Positions 8,516 to 17,868 are shown, numbered from the stretch's first letter. The stretch is DNA of 64,000 nucleotides from Trichococcus alkaliphilus (GCF_003008695.1 NZ_PXZT01000003.1:127439-191438); one strand, 5' to 3'. The notes: generated by a model from the letters alone, not told the origin. A program made the numbers and translations.

Positions 8516-9127
8516 TCATTCCGATGGATTCGACAAATGTTTCGGGCGACTCATCCAGATGCTTTCAGAGTAGTCCATGAATATTTTTCCGATCAAGGAT
8601 TTTTTCCGATGCATTTCGCGGAAGCCGATCCGTTCATAAACACTTTGTGCCCGTTCGTTGCTGTCGACGACATCCAAGGCGAAGGTTTTGTAAGGTTCCG
8701 TTTCGATCAGATTGAGCAGCATCTGGCCGGCAACACCCTGGCGACGGTCGGCTTCATTGGTCGCCACGCACTCAAAATAGAGCGTTTCATCATCGATTGG
8801 TAAGGGATTTCCGTATTCTTTATGGAAGCTGAAATACCCGACATGTCCCCAGAAAAACCCGAAGTTAGCCAGGAAATCCTCTTTGTTTACCTCCATGGAG
8901 CGGCGCTGGTTGGTCGAACAACCCACCATCGCGACAGGGCGCTCGCCGTCCATCGCAACACGGATCAGGTCCTCCTGCAGGACTCTGCGGAATCCGCCCA
9001 ATAGGCGCTCGGTATCGCGATGCAGCGTCTTCATGTCCTTGTAGTAGCTGGTGACGAAAATTTTTCTGACTTCCTCTTTTTGTGTTTCCGATAATTGGCT
9101 CATTTTCGCCATCGTTATTTCTGTCAT
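8516..9127 (-). CDS. GNAT family N-acetyltransferase
   Basis: A 203-residue GCN5-related acetyltransferase. The acetyl-CoA binding motif A appears as CVATNEADRRQGVAGQML, followed by motif B-like DSNERAQSVYERIGF. N-terminal residues form the usual strand-helix entry. The substrate is not identifiable. The start at 9127 (ATG) follows GAAGGGAAG; a TTG seven codons upstream is possible but less likely. It lies between the T-box leader and a separate hydrolase gene 48 bp upstream, which may share a transcript with it. Confidence 0.88.
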   Translation of the reverse strand: MTEITMAKMSQLSETQKEEVRKIFVTSYYKDMKTLHRDTERLLGGFRRVLQEDLIRVAMDGERPVAMVGCSTNQRRSMEVNKEDFLANFGFFWGHVGYFSFHKEYGNPLPIDDETLYFECVATNEADRRQGVAGQMLLNLIETEPYKTFALDVVDSNERAQSVYERIGFREMHRKKSLIGKIFMDYSESIWMSRPKHLSNPSE

Positions 9128-9175
9128 ATTTTTCTTCCCTTCTTGCAAATATTACTTATTATTTGATCCGCTGCA

Positions 9176-9934
9176 TTATTGCAGGCGGTTTTTTTCGATG
9201 AATGCTGTGATTGCTTCAACAGTCAGCTGTTGCTGCTGAGCGGTGGAAATAGTTGCTGCTCCGTCGCCTGATTGCGTTCCGTAATCACCGAACTGGCCAT
9301 GATTGCCGCCATCCAGCACGATTTCCGTGTAAGCTTCCGGAAGTTTTCCTTGCGCTTCGTCGTAGCTTTCGCGGTTCAGGACTTCATCTTCCGAACCGTA
9401 GATGGAAAGGACCGGAAACGGTGCTTCGGTCAAATCACTGGACAGATAGGATGCTAGGAAAATTAGGCCAGCGACTTCATCAGATTGGTCAGCCGCAAAA
9501 CTGGAAGCCATGACTCCACCCAGGGAATGCCCGGCAAGATACCAATCCTGCACACTCTCTTCCTGTTCCATGATCGTTTCTGCCGCATCGGCATCAAAGA
9601 CCGCCAAATGGAAAGGCATCTTGGCGACGACCACCAACAAATTCGCTTCGGCCAAGCTGCGCAGCAAAGGCGCATAAGCTTCCGCTTCAACCTTTCCGCC
9701 TGGATAAAAGATGATGCCTTCCTCCGGATCTTCCCCGTTCGGCGCAAACGTGATCGCGTCATCGGTTTCGGTGATGGTGATCGATTCATCCGACTGCAGC
9801 GCCTCGACGGCACTTGTTGCCGCTTGGTAGTAGTCACTTACATACCAAAAGAACGCACCAGCAGCAATCACTATAAGTACAGCCAAGCCGATCAGCACTT
9901 TACGAATCCAGCTGACTTTCCCGTTTTTTTCCAT
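9176..9934 (-). CDS. membrane-anchored alpha/beta hydrolase
   Basis: A 252-residue protein with an uncleaved N-terminal anchor (about residues 12-31, KVLIGLAVLIVIAAGAFFWY) followed by an extracytoplasmic alpha/beta-hydrolase domain. The nucleophile elbow is GHSLGG, the acid is likely in SIYGSEDEV, and the histidine is in DGGNHGQFG. The sequence FYPGGKVEAEAYAPLL is typical of the dienelactone-hydrolase-like family of cell-surface hydrolases. GGAGG precedes the ATG. Substrate unknown. Confidence 0.88.
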   Translation of the reverse strand: MEKNGKVSWIRKVLIGLAVLIVIAAGAFFWYVSDYYQAATSAVEALQSDESITITETDDAITFAPNGEDPEEGIIFYPGGKVEAEAYAPLLRSLAEANLLVVVAKMPFHLAVFDADAAETIMEQEESVQDWYLAGHSLGGVMASSFAADQSDEVAGLIFLASYLSSDLTEAPFPVLSIYGSEDEVLNRESYDEAQGKLPEAYTEIVLDGGNHGQFGDYGTQSGDGAATISTAQQQQLTVEAITAFIEKNRLQ

Positions 9935-9956
9935 ATTATCCTCCTTTGGATCATGA

Positions 9957-9985
9957 TTGCACTTTTTTGGAAACTATTCTAAAGT
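9957..9985 (+). promoter_or_regulatory. candidate promoter of the AlkD-like gene
   Basis: TTGCAC (9957-9962), 17-base spacer, TAAAGT (9980-9985), 55 bases before the chosen start codon. Confidence 0.5.
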
Positions 9986-10040
9986 AATCATGATGAGTGA
10001 CTTACGAGTCGCATCCACCTCAGAAAGGCAGGTTAACACC

Positions 10041-10697
10041 ATGTGGTATGATGGCATTTTTGAATCTTTGCTGGCGTTGCGCGATGAAGAACGCGCTACC
10101 CAGATGTCGGCCTATATGCGGAATCAATTCCCGTTCCTAGGAATCGCGACGGGTCCGCGGAAAGCGGCTTATAAAAAATTTCTTGCAACCGCAAAAAAAG
10201 AAAAGAAAGTGGACTTCGATTTCGTCGATCGGTGCTTCGAGCGGGATGAACGTGAATTCCAGTATGCGGGCGTCGATTATCTTCTGGCTGTACAGGGTTG
10301 TCTTGGTCCGGAAGACTTGGCGAAGCTGAAGCAGTATATCCAAACAAAATCTTGGTGGGATACTGTCGACGGCCTTGATGGTGTTGTCGGATCGATCGTC
10401 CAACGTTATCCGGAATGCAAACCTATCCTCTTAGAATGGAGCGTGGCGGATGACATCTGGCTGCGGCGTGTCGCCATCGACCATCAACTCGGCTTCAAAG
10501 ACAAGACGGACACCGCGTTACTGGCGGACATCATCAAAAATAATCTAAACCAAAAGGAATTTTTCATCAATAAAGCGATCGGTTGGAGCCTGCGCGATTT
10601 CAGCAAAACAAATCCCGATTGGGTACACGCATTCATTTCTGCGCATAGGGAGGATCTGTCCAATCTGAGCATCCGCGAAGGCAGCAAATATGTCTGA
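10041..10697 (+). CDS. DNA alkylation repair protein, AlkD-like HEAT-repeat glycosylase
   Basis: A 218-residue all-helical protein of the AlkC/AlkD family, which excises N3- and N7-alkylated purines using stacked HEAT-like repeats. Recognisable segments are PFLGIATGPRKAAYK, FQYAGVDYLLA, KSWWDTVDGLDGVVG and NKAIGWSLRDFSKTNPDWV, the last being highly typical. The ATG at 10041 follows AAAGGCAGG; longer versions reach back into the promoter. It is one of the few plus-strand genes here and is transcribed alone, converging on the DHFR-like gene 13 bp downstream. Confidence 0.93.
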   Translation: MWYDGIFESLLALRDEERATQMSAYMRNQFPFLGIATGPRKAAYKKFLATAKKEKKVDFDFVDRCFERDEREFQYAGVDYLLAVQGCLGPEDLAKLKQYIQTKSWWDTVDGLDGVVGSIVQRYPECKPILLEWSVADDIWLRRVAIDHQLGFKDKTDTALLADIIKNNLNQKEFFINKAIGWSLRDFSKTNPDWVHAFISAHREDLSNLSIREGSKYV

Positions 10698-10709
10698 TCG
10701 GAAAAATTC

Positions 10710-11246
10710 TTATTTTTTGATTGGTTCGTAGGTGAGCTGAACCAAACCGGAATCAAAAGTCTTCGCTGCCACCAGTTTCAAAGGCAGCTCCTGATTGCTT
10801 TCTTTAAACAACGGAATCCCTTCACCAAGCAGAATCGGAATAATGGACACGGTATAGCTGTCGATCAGGCCCTTTTTTCGGAAAAGGTCGATTGCTTCGG
10901 ATCCGCCATCGATAAAGATGTCCTTGCCGGGTTTGCTCCGAATCTGATCCAACAATTTTTCGGGAGAGCCACTGTAAAAACGGACCTGACCATCAGGACG
11001 GCGCTCGGTCCGGGTCAGAACGTAACAATCCCGGCTTGCATGCGGGAAATCCCCGCCGAAAGACAGCACCTTTTCATAAGTCTTACGCCCCATGATGACT
11101 GTGTCGATTGTTTCAATGAAAGTGTCATAGCCATAATCTTCATCCGGTCTGGCGACACTATCAAGCCAATCGATGTTTCCGTCTGAATGCGCGATGTAGC
11201 CATCCAGGCTGACTGCAATATACACTTTGACCTTCCTTTTTCCCAT
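10710..11246 (-). CDS. DHFR-like / RibD C-terminal domain reductase
   Basis: A 178-residue NADPH-binding protein of the dihydrofolate-reductase-like family (RibD_C, YyaP/YwjB-type). It shows KVYIAVSLDGYIA at the N-terminus, DTVIMGRKTYEKV near the middle and DIFIDGGSEAIDLF plus IPILLGEGIPLF toward the end. These single-domain proteins are not housekeeping FolA and their substrates are mostly unknown. A second family member lies at 63071. The promoter region carries GTCAAC-N10-GTTGAC, which could be an operator. Confidence 0.88.
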   Translation of the reverse strand: MGKRKVKVYIAVSLDGYIAHSDGNIDWLDSVARPDEDYGYDTFIETIDTVIMGRKTYEKVLSFGGDFPHASRDCYVLTRTERRPDGQVRFYSGSPEKLLDQIRSKPGKDIFIDGGSEAIDLFRKKGLIDSYTVSIIPILLGEGIPLFKESNQELPLKLVAAKTFDSGLVQLTYEPIKK

Positions 11247-11343
11247 CTGATCACCCCACTGACTTGTCTACCCCATACAGTCAACTATACGCTTGGTTGA
11301 CAATCAAAGAAAGAATTTTTCGTTCGGAAATTGACAAAACCGC

Positions 11344-11376
11344 AAAAAAGACGATTCTGTCCGAATCGTCTTTTTT
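11344..11376 (-). terminator. bidirectional terminator between the barstar and DHFR-like genes
   Basis: Perfect AAGACGATTC/GAATCGTCTT stem with six T after it on each strand. It terminates the barnase-barstar transcript. Confidence 0.88.
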
Positions 11377-11433
11377 GCTTACAGCTTAATTTTTTGGTTG
11401 ACAATCAGACATTGCCAAGCTCGTAGATTTGAA

Positions 11434-11718
11434 TCAACTTGGGAGCGGATAAGTTAGGATCAAACGGATGGCGGAGTTAGCCGCAGCCGCTTCCCTGAAG
11501 AGGCGCAACAGTGATTCCCCATAACCGCCAAGTTGATTTTGCACGGTTTGCGGATCCCGCAGGATGATCATTTTTCCGGAAAAATCGGTCGTCAGACAAT
11601 CCCACAAGGCATCGAGATTATTGCCGTAATATTCGGGGAGATGCAGTTCTCTTTTCAGATAAGCATGCATTGCTTTCCGGTCGGTCATCTTCCTGCCGTC
11701 CAAACGGATGATTTCCAT
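11434..11718 (-). CDS. barstar-family ribonuclease inhibitor
   Basis: A 94-residue acidic cytoplasmic protein of the barstar family. The segment HLPEYYGNNLDALWDCLTTD (about residues 29-48) matches the barstar helix that plugs the barnase active site, where the Y/N/D/W residues make the contacts. It starts within ten bases of the stop of the barnase-like gene. The ATG at 11718 follows GGGGGAG; a TTG two codons upstream is an alternative. Its inferred role is to protect the producing cell from the neighbouring nuclease. Confidence 0.9.
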   Translation of the reverse strand: MEIIRLDGRKMTDRKAMHAYLKRELHLPEYYGNNLDALWDCLTTDFSGKMIILRDPQTVQNQLGGYGESLLRLFREAAAANSAIRLILTYPLPS

Positions 11719-11724
11719 CTTCAA

Positions 11725-12297
11725 TCACTCCCCCTCCCCGTACAACTGTTCGAACGATTCGTAATGATCATCCGTGTAAAAAATCAGTCCGTCATTCGAG
11801 TACACGATGCGCTCCGCCCCACGGAAGCCACCATCATAATCGATATCTGCCTCGTAATAGGTCCTGCCCGATTTCTTCGGAAGCAAGCCTTCGCGATTGC
11901 CGAAGAAATCACCGCCGATGGACATTCCATCCGTCACTTCCCACAAGTTGCCTTCAGAGTTGTCCCAGCCCAATGCTTCGGCTTCATCCTTTGTCAGGTA
12001 GTTGGGCGGCAGCTCGTTGAACTGATGAATATAGGCTGACACTTCGTCTTTCGTTGAATAGGACTGCCCTTCCGTGACACCATTGCCGGTTGCCGTTTCA
12101 GCCGATTCCTGCGTCTCATTTTGCGGGATAGCTTCTTGGGTACCTTCTTCAATTGCTTGCGAGCTGCTGACGGCAATGCTGATCGAAGAATCGGGTGTCT
12201 GATCCTCGAAAAGCGAATCTACGCCATTGACCCATACGGCCAGAATGATCGCCAATAAAGCGAACAAGCCTTTTAAGCCGCTTTTTAAGTTTTTCAT
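11725..12297 (-). CDS. secreted barnase-type ribonuclease
   Basis: A 190-residue precursor: an N-terminal signal or anchor (residues 8-24, LKGLFALLAIILAVWV), an acidic S/T/E/Q-rich linker to about residue 80, then a complete microbial ribonuclease N1/T1-fold domain closely resembling barnase. Visible are the lysine in NYLTKDEAEALGW, the general base Glu in YEADIDY, arginines in GGFRGAERIVY and the general acid His in TDDHYESF, so all barnase catalytic residues are kept. It should cleave RNA outside the cell or in rivals. The inhibitor gene follows immediately and is probably translationally coupled. Confidence 0.94.
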   Translation of the reverse strand: MKNLKSGLKGLFALLAIILAVWVNGVDSLFEDQTPDSSISIAVSSSQAIEEGTQEAIPQNETQESAETATGNGVTEGQSYSTKDEVSAYIHQFNELPPNYLTKDEAEALGWDNSEGNLWEVTDGMSIGGDFFGNREGLLPKKSGRTYYEADIDYDGGFRGAERIVYSNDGLIFYTDDHYESFEQLYGEGE

Positions 12298-12366
12298 GCA
12301 TTAGTCCCCTTTTTGTTAAGTGTATTCCCCGCTACGATACAAAAGGAACGCCAAATTGTCCAGTAT

Positions 12367-12927
12367 TTAATCGGAATCTTGTTGATCCGTTCCGACCCGC
12401 ACCATGATTTCGTTATGCCGGAACATCGGCGGCACGAACGGTGCGTTGAAGGACGCCAGCATATAGTTCGAAGTAGGCTGGTACTTTTTCTCCTGCACCC
12501 ACTGAGCCAACTTCTCCAGCATGTCTCGTTCTTTCCGATCATTCGAATAACCGCCGTACTGGATGACCGCAAAAAGACCGCTGTCAAACTTTTTGACGGT
12601 CAACGAAGGGCTGTTGGGCTGCGGAATATCTTCCCATTCCGCCTTCGGGACAACGAACGCCATCTTCGTGCGATCGTCCGATAGTTCTTGGATTACAGGA
12701 ACTGTCATGCTGATTTTTCGGTCCGCTTGATTATCTTTTGAAATATAACGGAACAAGGTGCCGAACCCGCTGTCCACATCCGGATCAGCTGCATTGTCGT
12801 ATTCAACGATAAAGAAATCGCGGTATTCCCTCAATTCAAATGGCTCCTCCGACAACAGTACCGTGTATTCCGGGCGTTCATATTTGGCCATGTCTTTCTC
12901 TTCTCCATTCTGTTCCCTATTCTGCAA
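12367..12927 (-). CDS. SOUL family haem-binding protein
   Basis: A protein of up to 186 residues of the SOUL/HBP family, which binds haem or tetrapyrroles. YTVLLSEEPFELREYRDFFIVEY and the segment ISMTVPVIQ are the family's strand pattern, followed by FVVPKAEWEDIPQP. No signal peptide, so cytosolic. ATG 12927 is used here, but an internal ATG at 12891 (MAKYERPEY) also has GGAG upstream and may be the real start. It is followed by the barnase gene after 69 bp and may share its transcript. Confidence 0.85.
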   Translation of the reverse strand: MQNREQNGEEKDMAKYERPEYTVLLSEEPFELREYRDFFIVEYDNAADPDVDSGFGTLFRYISKDNQADRKISMTVPVIQELSDDRTKMAFVVPKAEWEDIPQPNSPSLTVKKFDSGLFAVIQYGGYSNDRKERDMLEKLAQWVQEKKYQPTSNYMLASFNAPFVPPMFRHNEIMVRVGTDQQDSD

Positions 12928-13122
12928 ATGTGCATATTCGATAGGATATCGGCAGTTACTACTGTCTATTCTTTATGATTGAATTTTACCATGTTTTTCA
13001 TTTTTCCCACAAAGATAGGCTGCTTGACTAGTTTGGGGCTTGTGCTATCTTCTAACAACTGATATAAATATATTAAAGACAAATGAGAGCGTTATCAACT
13101 TTGATGATTGGAGGCGGAAACC

Positions 13123-14358
13123 ATGCTGAAAAGTTTTTCGTTGCAGGAAAAAAGTTGGATTATGTACGACTGGGCGAATTCCGCCTACTCCATTATCATC
13201 TCCTCGGTCATTCTGCCGCTTTTTTATAAATCGATCACGACCGGTGAAGGCATCGCCCCGAACTTGGCGGATTCCTATTGGGGCTACGCGACCTCGGCTG
13301 CGACATTGGTGATTGCGATCAGCGCCCCGCTCCTCGGGACAATCGGCGATTATCCGAAATGGAAAATGCGGCTGTTCAAAAGCTTCTTTCTGCTCGGCGT
13401 TGTCGCTACTGCAGCGCTCAGCTTCACGGACAATTGGCGCCTGCTGCTCGTTTTCTACATGCTTACGACAATCGGCTTTTCAGGCGCCAACATTTTCTAT
13501 GACGCGTTTTTGGTGGATGTCGCGACGGAGGAACGGATGGACCGGGTCTCCACTTACGGCTTTGCGATGGGTTACATCGGGGGCAGTACGATTCCATTCG
13601 TGCTTTCAATTCTGCTGATCATGTTCGGAGAAAACATCGGCATTCCCCGGACGGTGGCCATCAAAGCCTCTTTCCTGTTCACGGCTTTTTGGTGGATCGC
13701 CTTCACGATTCCGATGCTGCGCAATGTGAAACAGCGCTATTTTGTGCCAGCCAGCGAGCACATCATCCATGATAGTTTCGGCCGGCTTTACAAAACGCTG
13801 CACCAGATCCGCAGCCATAAAAAAATGTTCCTGTTCCTGATCGCCTATTTCTTTTATATTGATGGGCTGAATACGATCATCCACATGGCAGCCGTCTTCG
13901 GCGACAGCATCGGTATTGTGTCCGACATGCTGATGATCGCCGTACTGGTGATCCCGATCCTGTCCTTTCCTTTCACGATTCTTTATGGAAAACTGGCCAA
14001 GCGTTTCGGCAGCAAAAAGATGATTTTGGTGGGCATTGTCATTTATCTGCTTGCCTGTCTGCTGGCTTTTCGGATGACCACCGCTGTTGAATTCTGGATC
14101 CTGGCTACACTAGTCGCAACTTCGCAAGGCGGTATTCAGGCTCTTTCGCGTTCCTATTTCGCCAAGCTTGTGCCTAAGGAGAACGCCAATGAATATTTCG
14201 GTTTCTACAATATCCTCGGAAAATTTGCCGCAATCATGGGTCCGGCCCTTTATGCGCTCACGAGCCAATTGACCGGCGACTCACGCAACGGGCTCGCTAG
14301 CATTTCCCTACTCTTCATCATCGGCGGCGTGTTGATGCTGCGGACAGAGGAAAATTGA
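13123..14358 (+). CDS. UMF1/Atg22-like MFS transporter
   Basis: A 411-residue major facilitator superfamily protein with about twelve membrane helices. The opening MYDWANSAYS (around residue 14) is the hallmark of the UMF1 branch related to yeast vacuole effluxer Atg22; the middle shows MGYIGGSTIPF and the end SQGGIQALSRSYFAKLVP. Members are thought to export amino acids or similar metabolites, but the substrate here is unknown. ATG 13123 follows GGAGGCGG. A promoter-like TTGACT-16-TATCTT sits at 13024-13051. Its terminator is shared with the convergent ATPase gene. Confidence 0.92.
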   Translation: MLKSFSLQEKSWIMYDWANSAYSIIISSVILPLFYKSITTGEGIAPNLADSYWGYATSAATLVIAISAPLLGTIGDYPKWKMRLFKSFFLLGVVATAALSFTDNWRLLLVFYMLTTIGFSGANIFYDAFLVDVATEERMDRVSTYGFAMGYIGGSTIPFVLSILLIMFGENIGIPRTVAIKASFLFTAFWWIAFTIPMLRNVKQRYFVPASEHIIHDSFGRLYKTLHQIRSHKKMFLFLIAYFFYIDGLNTIIHMAAVFGDSIGIVSDMLMIAVLVIPILSFPFTILYGKLAKRFGSKKMILVGIVIYLLACLLAFRMTTAVEFWILATLVATSQGGIQALSRSYFAKLVPKENANEYFGFYNILGKFAAIMGPALYALTSQLTGDSRNGLASISLLFIIGGVLMLRTEEN

Positions 14359-14384
14359 TCCGCCATTGCTTCTGATCCATACCC

Positions 14385-14418
14385 AAAAGGCTGACTCCCA
14401 TGCGGAATCAGCCTTTTC
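14385..14418. terminator. bidirectional terminator between convergent MFS and P-type ATPase genes
   Basis: AAAAGGCTGACTCC/GGAATCAGCCTTTT stem with one mismatch, flanked by T-runs on both sides, between two converging stop codons. Confidence 0.88.
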
Positions 14419-14423
14419 TGGTT

Positions 14424-16868
14424 CTATCTCTTTTTGACGAAACCGGACAACGGACGTTTGACGAGTTCCGTGACGACAAGATAAGCGGAGGCGATCCCAA
14501 AAATGATCCCCAAATGCGCCAGTGTCGGCGTTTGGAATTCAAAGAAGGCGGCAGTAGCGGGAATCATCGGCAAGCTGACGGCAAGTACCATTGCAATCAC
14601 CGATAGGACCACAATCGACGGCGCCGGCCAGCCTGCTTTGGTGATTGGCAACAAGGAACGTATCGAGAACATCAACAATATCTCCGTCAATACGCTGGCG
14701 ATGAACCAGTTGGTCTGCAGCACTGCAGGGGAAATCCGATAGAACAGCCCGAAACAGATGAAATCGAAGACCGTGCTCACGAGTCCCATCGTGACAAAAA
14801 TGATGTAGAGGGAATGCAGATCATATCGCTGTGGCCGTTCCACTTCCTGGGCCGATACCCGGTCAAACGCGATGGCCATCATCGGAAAATCGGAAAGCAG
14901 ATTCAGGAGCAGCAGCTGTTTCGGCAGCATCGGCAAAAAGCTTATGAAGAGTGAGCCGATGGCGACCGCATAAAAATTACCGAAGTTCGAGATCAACGTG
15001 GCGCGGATGTATTTCATTGTATTGGCGTGCGTTTCTCGCCCGAAGCGGATGCCTTCAATGATCACCCGCAGATCGTTCTGGAGCAATACGATATCAGCGG
15101 TCTCGCGGGCGACATCGGCCGCGGATTGCACGACCATCGAGACATGCGCCGCCTTCAGAGCCGGCGCGTCATTGATCCCTTCACCCAAGTAACCGACCGT
15201 AAACTGTTCCTTCAGCTGTTGGATGAGTTCCAACTTTTGCTCCGGCGTCGTCCTGGCAAAGACCCGAATCGAGGATAGGCGTTTCTTCCTTTCGGCCAGA
15301 GATAATGCCAAAAACGCAGCCGCCTCCGTAACTTCAGCGCTCTCCGTCACCAGACCGGCTTCCCTTCCGATGGCCTCGGCAACCTTCAAAGCATCTCCTG
15401 TGATTACCGTGATAGCGACATTCATCTGTTTTGCGGCCGCTACGGTCGCAATAGTGGAATCCTTGATGCGGTCCACGAAAGAGACAAATCCGCCGAAATG
15501 TGCACCACTGCCGTCATCGTAGCTCACGCCCAGTACCCGGTGCCCCTTTTCTTCTTCCGCCTCTAGCCAATCCGCGACTGCATCCCGGGAAATCTGCCCT
15601 TCGCCAAAGAAATATTCAGGGCTTCCGCGGCGGATATGCAGTGTTTTGCCGTCCGCCTGTTTCACGAACGCACCGTTGCTGCGCAGCGCCGGATCGAAAG
15701 CCTCCTCCTGCACGAGACTGTAGCGGTCCACAATTTGCCGTTGCTCGGGTGTGAGGGCCTCATCGCTTGCATGGTCGAAAGGTTCCGGTATCCGATCATG
15801 CAGGTTGATGGCGGCCAAGCGCGCCAAGACCAGTGGATCGTAAGGCGATCCCGCCATCGGATAGACATTGCTGAAGACAAGATGGTTTTCCGTGATTGTG
15901 CCGGTCTTATCGGTGCACAACAGATTGACTGATCCCAAATCCTGGACCGCGGATAGCCGCTTGACGATGACATCACGCTTGGCGAATTCCAAAGCTCCCC
16001 GGGAAAGCGAGAATGTCAGCACCAACGGCAAAGCTTCCGGGATGGCCGACACAGCTAGGGCAATCGCGAAGATCAGCAGTCCTGTGACATCCGCTTGCCG
16101 GCCTTCGATCAGAATGTTCGCCACCACAACGAGTCCGAGCGTCAGCAGCGTCACTTTCATGATGAAGTTGCTGATTTTATCCACGCTCTTGACCAGTTCG
16201 CTCTCCGCCTGGACGGTTGATGCCGTTGCAGCGATATGAGCCAACTTCGTTTCCAGACCAATTGCGGTGACTTCAGCCAAGGCATTCCCCCGCACAATCA
16301 CAACCCCTTGCAGCAGGCGCTCTTCATCGGCGGCGACCGTATTCTTGTCGGTAGCGGTTGTACTTGAAGCGGACGCACGTTTCGTAACCGGAATGGACTC
16401 TCCAGTAAATGTCGTTTCATCGACCAACAGATCGCGGGCAACGCGGACAATGGCATCTGCAGGCACGATATCGCCTGACTCGAGCTTCAGGGTATCTCCG
16501 GGCACCAACATCTCGGTAGGCACTTCCTTTTCCACTCCGTCCCTCATCACCGTTATTGTACTCAGCAGATAGGCTTTCAATTTATCGGCTGCTTGATTCG
16601 ATTTGTGTTCCTGATAGACGTTGAGTGCTGTCCCAAGGAACACAAACAGTAGGATGAAGGCACCATCGATTGGCTCTCCCAGCGAGAAGGTCACGCCCGC
16701 CGCAATCAGCAGCATAAGATTGAAAATGCCCCGGAATTGTCTCAGAATCAGGCCCAGGAGGCGATGCCGCGGTACCGGCAGTGCATTCGCTCCGTATCGG
16801 ACTCTCCGTTCAGCCGCTTCCGCTTCCGTCAATCCTTTCCATTCATTCCAATCATTATTATTTGTCAT
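14424..16868 (-). CDS. MgtA-like P-type cation-transporting ATPase
   Basis: An 814-residue P-type ATPase with a cation_ATPase_N domain, TGES actuator motif (155-158), PEALP in M4 (277-281), phosphorylated Asp320 in CTDKTGT and six C-terminal membrane helices. The order and IVKRLSAVQDLGSVNLLC resemble Mg2+-transporting MgtA/type III pumps more than Ca2+ pumps. The hinge motif is GEGIND (562-567) instead of the usual GDGxND. The ATG overlaps the end of the upstream DUF6544 gene by 11 bp, so the two are co-expressed. The ion cannot be fixed from sequence. Confidence 0.9.
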   Translation of the reverse strand: MTNNNDWNEWKGLTEAEAAERRVRYGANALPVPRHRLLGLILRQFRGIFNLMLLIAAGVTFSLGEPIDGAFILLFVFLGTALNVYQEHKSNQAADKLKAYLLSTITVMRDGVEKEVPTEMLVPGDTLKLESGDIVPADAIVRVARDLLVDETTFTGESIPVTKRASASSTTATDKNTVAADEERLLQGVVIVRGNALAEVTAIGLETKLAHIAATASTVQAESELVKSVDKISNFIMKVTLLTLGLVVVANILIEGRQADVTGLLIFAIALAVSAIPEALPLVLTFSLSRGALEFAKRDVIVKRLSAVQDLGSVNLLCTDKTGTITENHLVFSNVYPMAGSPYDPLVLARLAAINLHDRIPEPFDHASDEALTPEQRQIVDRYSLVQEEAFDPALRSNGAFVKQADGKTLHIRRGSPEYFFGEGQISRDAVADWLEAEEEKGHRVLGVSYDDGSGAHFGGFVSFVDRIKDSTIATVAAAKQMNVAITVITGDALKVAEAIGREAGLVTESAEVTEAAAFLALSLAERKKRLSSIRVFARTTPEQKLELIQQLKEQFTVGYLGEGINDAPALKAAHVSMVVQSAADVARETADIVLLQNDLRVIIEGIRFGRETHANTMKYIRATLISNFGNFYAVAIGSLFISFLPMLPKQLLLLNLLSDFPMMAIAFDRVSAQEVERPQRYDLHSLYIIFVTMGLVSTVFDFICFGLFYRISPAVLQTNWFIASVLTEILLMFSIRSLLPITKAGWPAPSIVVLSVIAMVLAVSLPMIPATAAFFEFQTPTLAHLGIIFGIASAYLVVTELVKRPLSGFVKKR

Positions 16869-17712
16869 AGCTCATCATCGCAGCTTTCGCATCAAAGTAA
16901 GTAAAATCCCCTTCGTCGTAGTGCCAGACCGCCTTCAGTTCCGTCGGTTGACGGATGCCGTTGATTTCCTTGTATCCGCCGCAGATGGCTGACCATCTGA
17001 CTTTCTCGCTTCTCCCATCCATCGTCGTGGCTTCCCGGTCATTGGTCGAAAAGGCAATCATCTCATCATCTTCATTGAACGTGAAGATTCCTTCCGCAGT
17101 GGTCCCATGCGCTGTAATCACCGCTTTGGCATGGTGCGCATCGATCGCCTCCCAACGAATGTAGTCCTGAAGAGCGGCATTCGGAACAAAGAGGCATTCG
17201 GAGAGGTACGTCACCAAACTGGCCTTGTCCATCGCTTCTCCATCAATGTCGAACAGTGTGATATTTTTTGCCACGATCCCTTTCATCGAGCCCTTGCCGT
17301 CGACGTAGGCATCCACACCTTCAAAAGGTATGCCGTAGAGCGAACTGTCGATGTAGGCGATGCGGTCGGGCCCGTCCACAAAGTTATATTGCGTGTAGGC
17401 AATCTTGATGGTCTTTTTTCCCTTTCCGAGCGAAAAAGCGACATCCGGGAAAACTACCTTCATGTAAGCCATCTTCGGTTTCCCGAGATGACCGCAACGG
17501 CGCAGATGGCGTCGGACAGGGCCCGGCAGCGTCGCAATATCCGCTTCCGTGAAGCGTCCCTTGATAGGCTCCGTTTCCTTCACTAAATCCTCCGCTAAAT
17601 CGGTGAATTCCCTAGCAGCCTTCGATGGCGCCGTGCGCAGATAGGCATGAACTACGCCGGCAGTCCCGATCAGGACCCCACCGACCGCAATGATTTTCTT
17701 TATTGCTATCAT
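16858..17712 (-). CDS. DUF6544-family protein, membrane-anchored
   Basis: A 284-residue protein with one N-terminal hydrophobic segment (about residues 4-22) and a body carrying [19 protein letters not shown], the signature of the DUF6544 family. No catalytic motif is recognised. It may bind lipid or act as an envelope accessory protein. The ATG at 17712 was chosen because GGAAGAG lies just upstream; two longer starts exist. It overlaps the start of the P-type ATPase gene, suggesting a functional link with the pump. Confidence 0.8.
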   Translation of the reverse strand: MIAIKKIIAVGGVLIGTAGVVHAYLRTAPSKAAREFTDLAEDLVKETEPIKGRFTEADIATLPGPVRRHLRRCGHLGKPKMAYMKVVFPDVAFSLGKGKKTIKIAYTQYNFVDGPDRIAYIDSSLYGIPFEGVDAYVDGKGSMKGIVAKNITLFDIDGEAMDKASLVTYLSECLFVPNAALQDYIRWEAIDAHHAKAVITAHGTTAEGIFTFNEDDEMIAFSTNDREATTMDGRSEKVRWSAICGGYKEINGIRQPTELKAVWHYDEGDFTYFDAKAAMMSYDK

Positions 17713-17868
17713 TTTCTCTTCCATCCTTTCGAAATCTCTCAAAATCGTTTTATTATTTTCTCTGCAGAATCACTTCTTCACAGCTCTTATATAGAAAGAA
17801 CGCTTACATCCAGAAGCACTTGCCGTCGCATCAAAAATGAACTTTTGGTGTACTTTCAACGAAACAGA

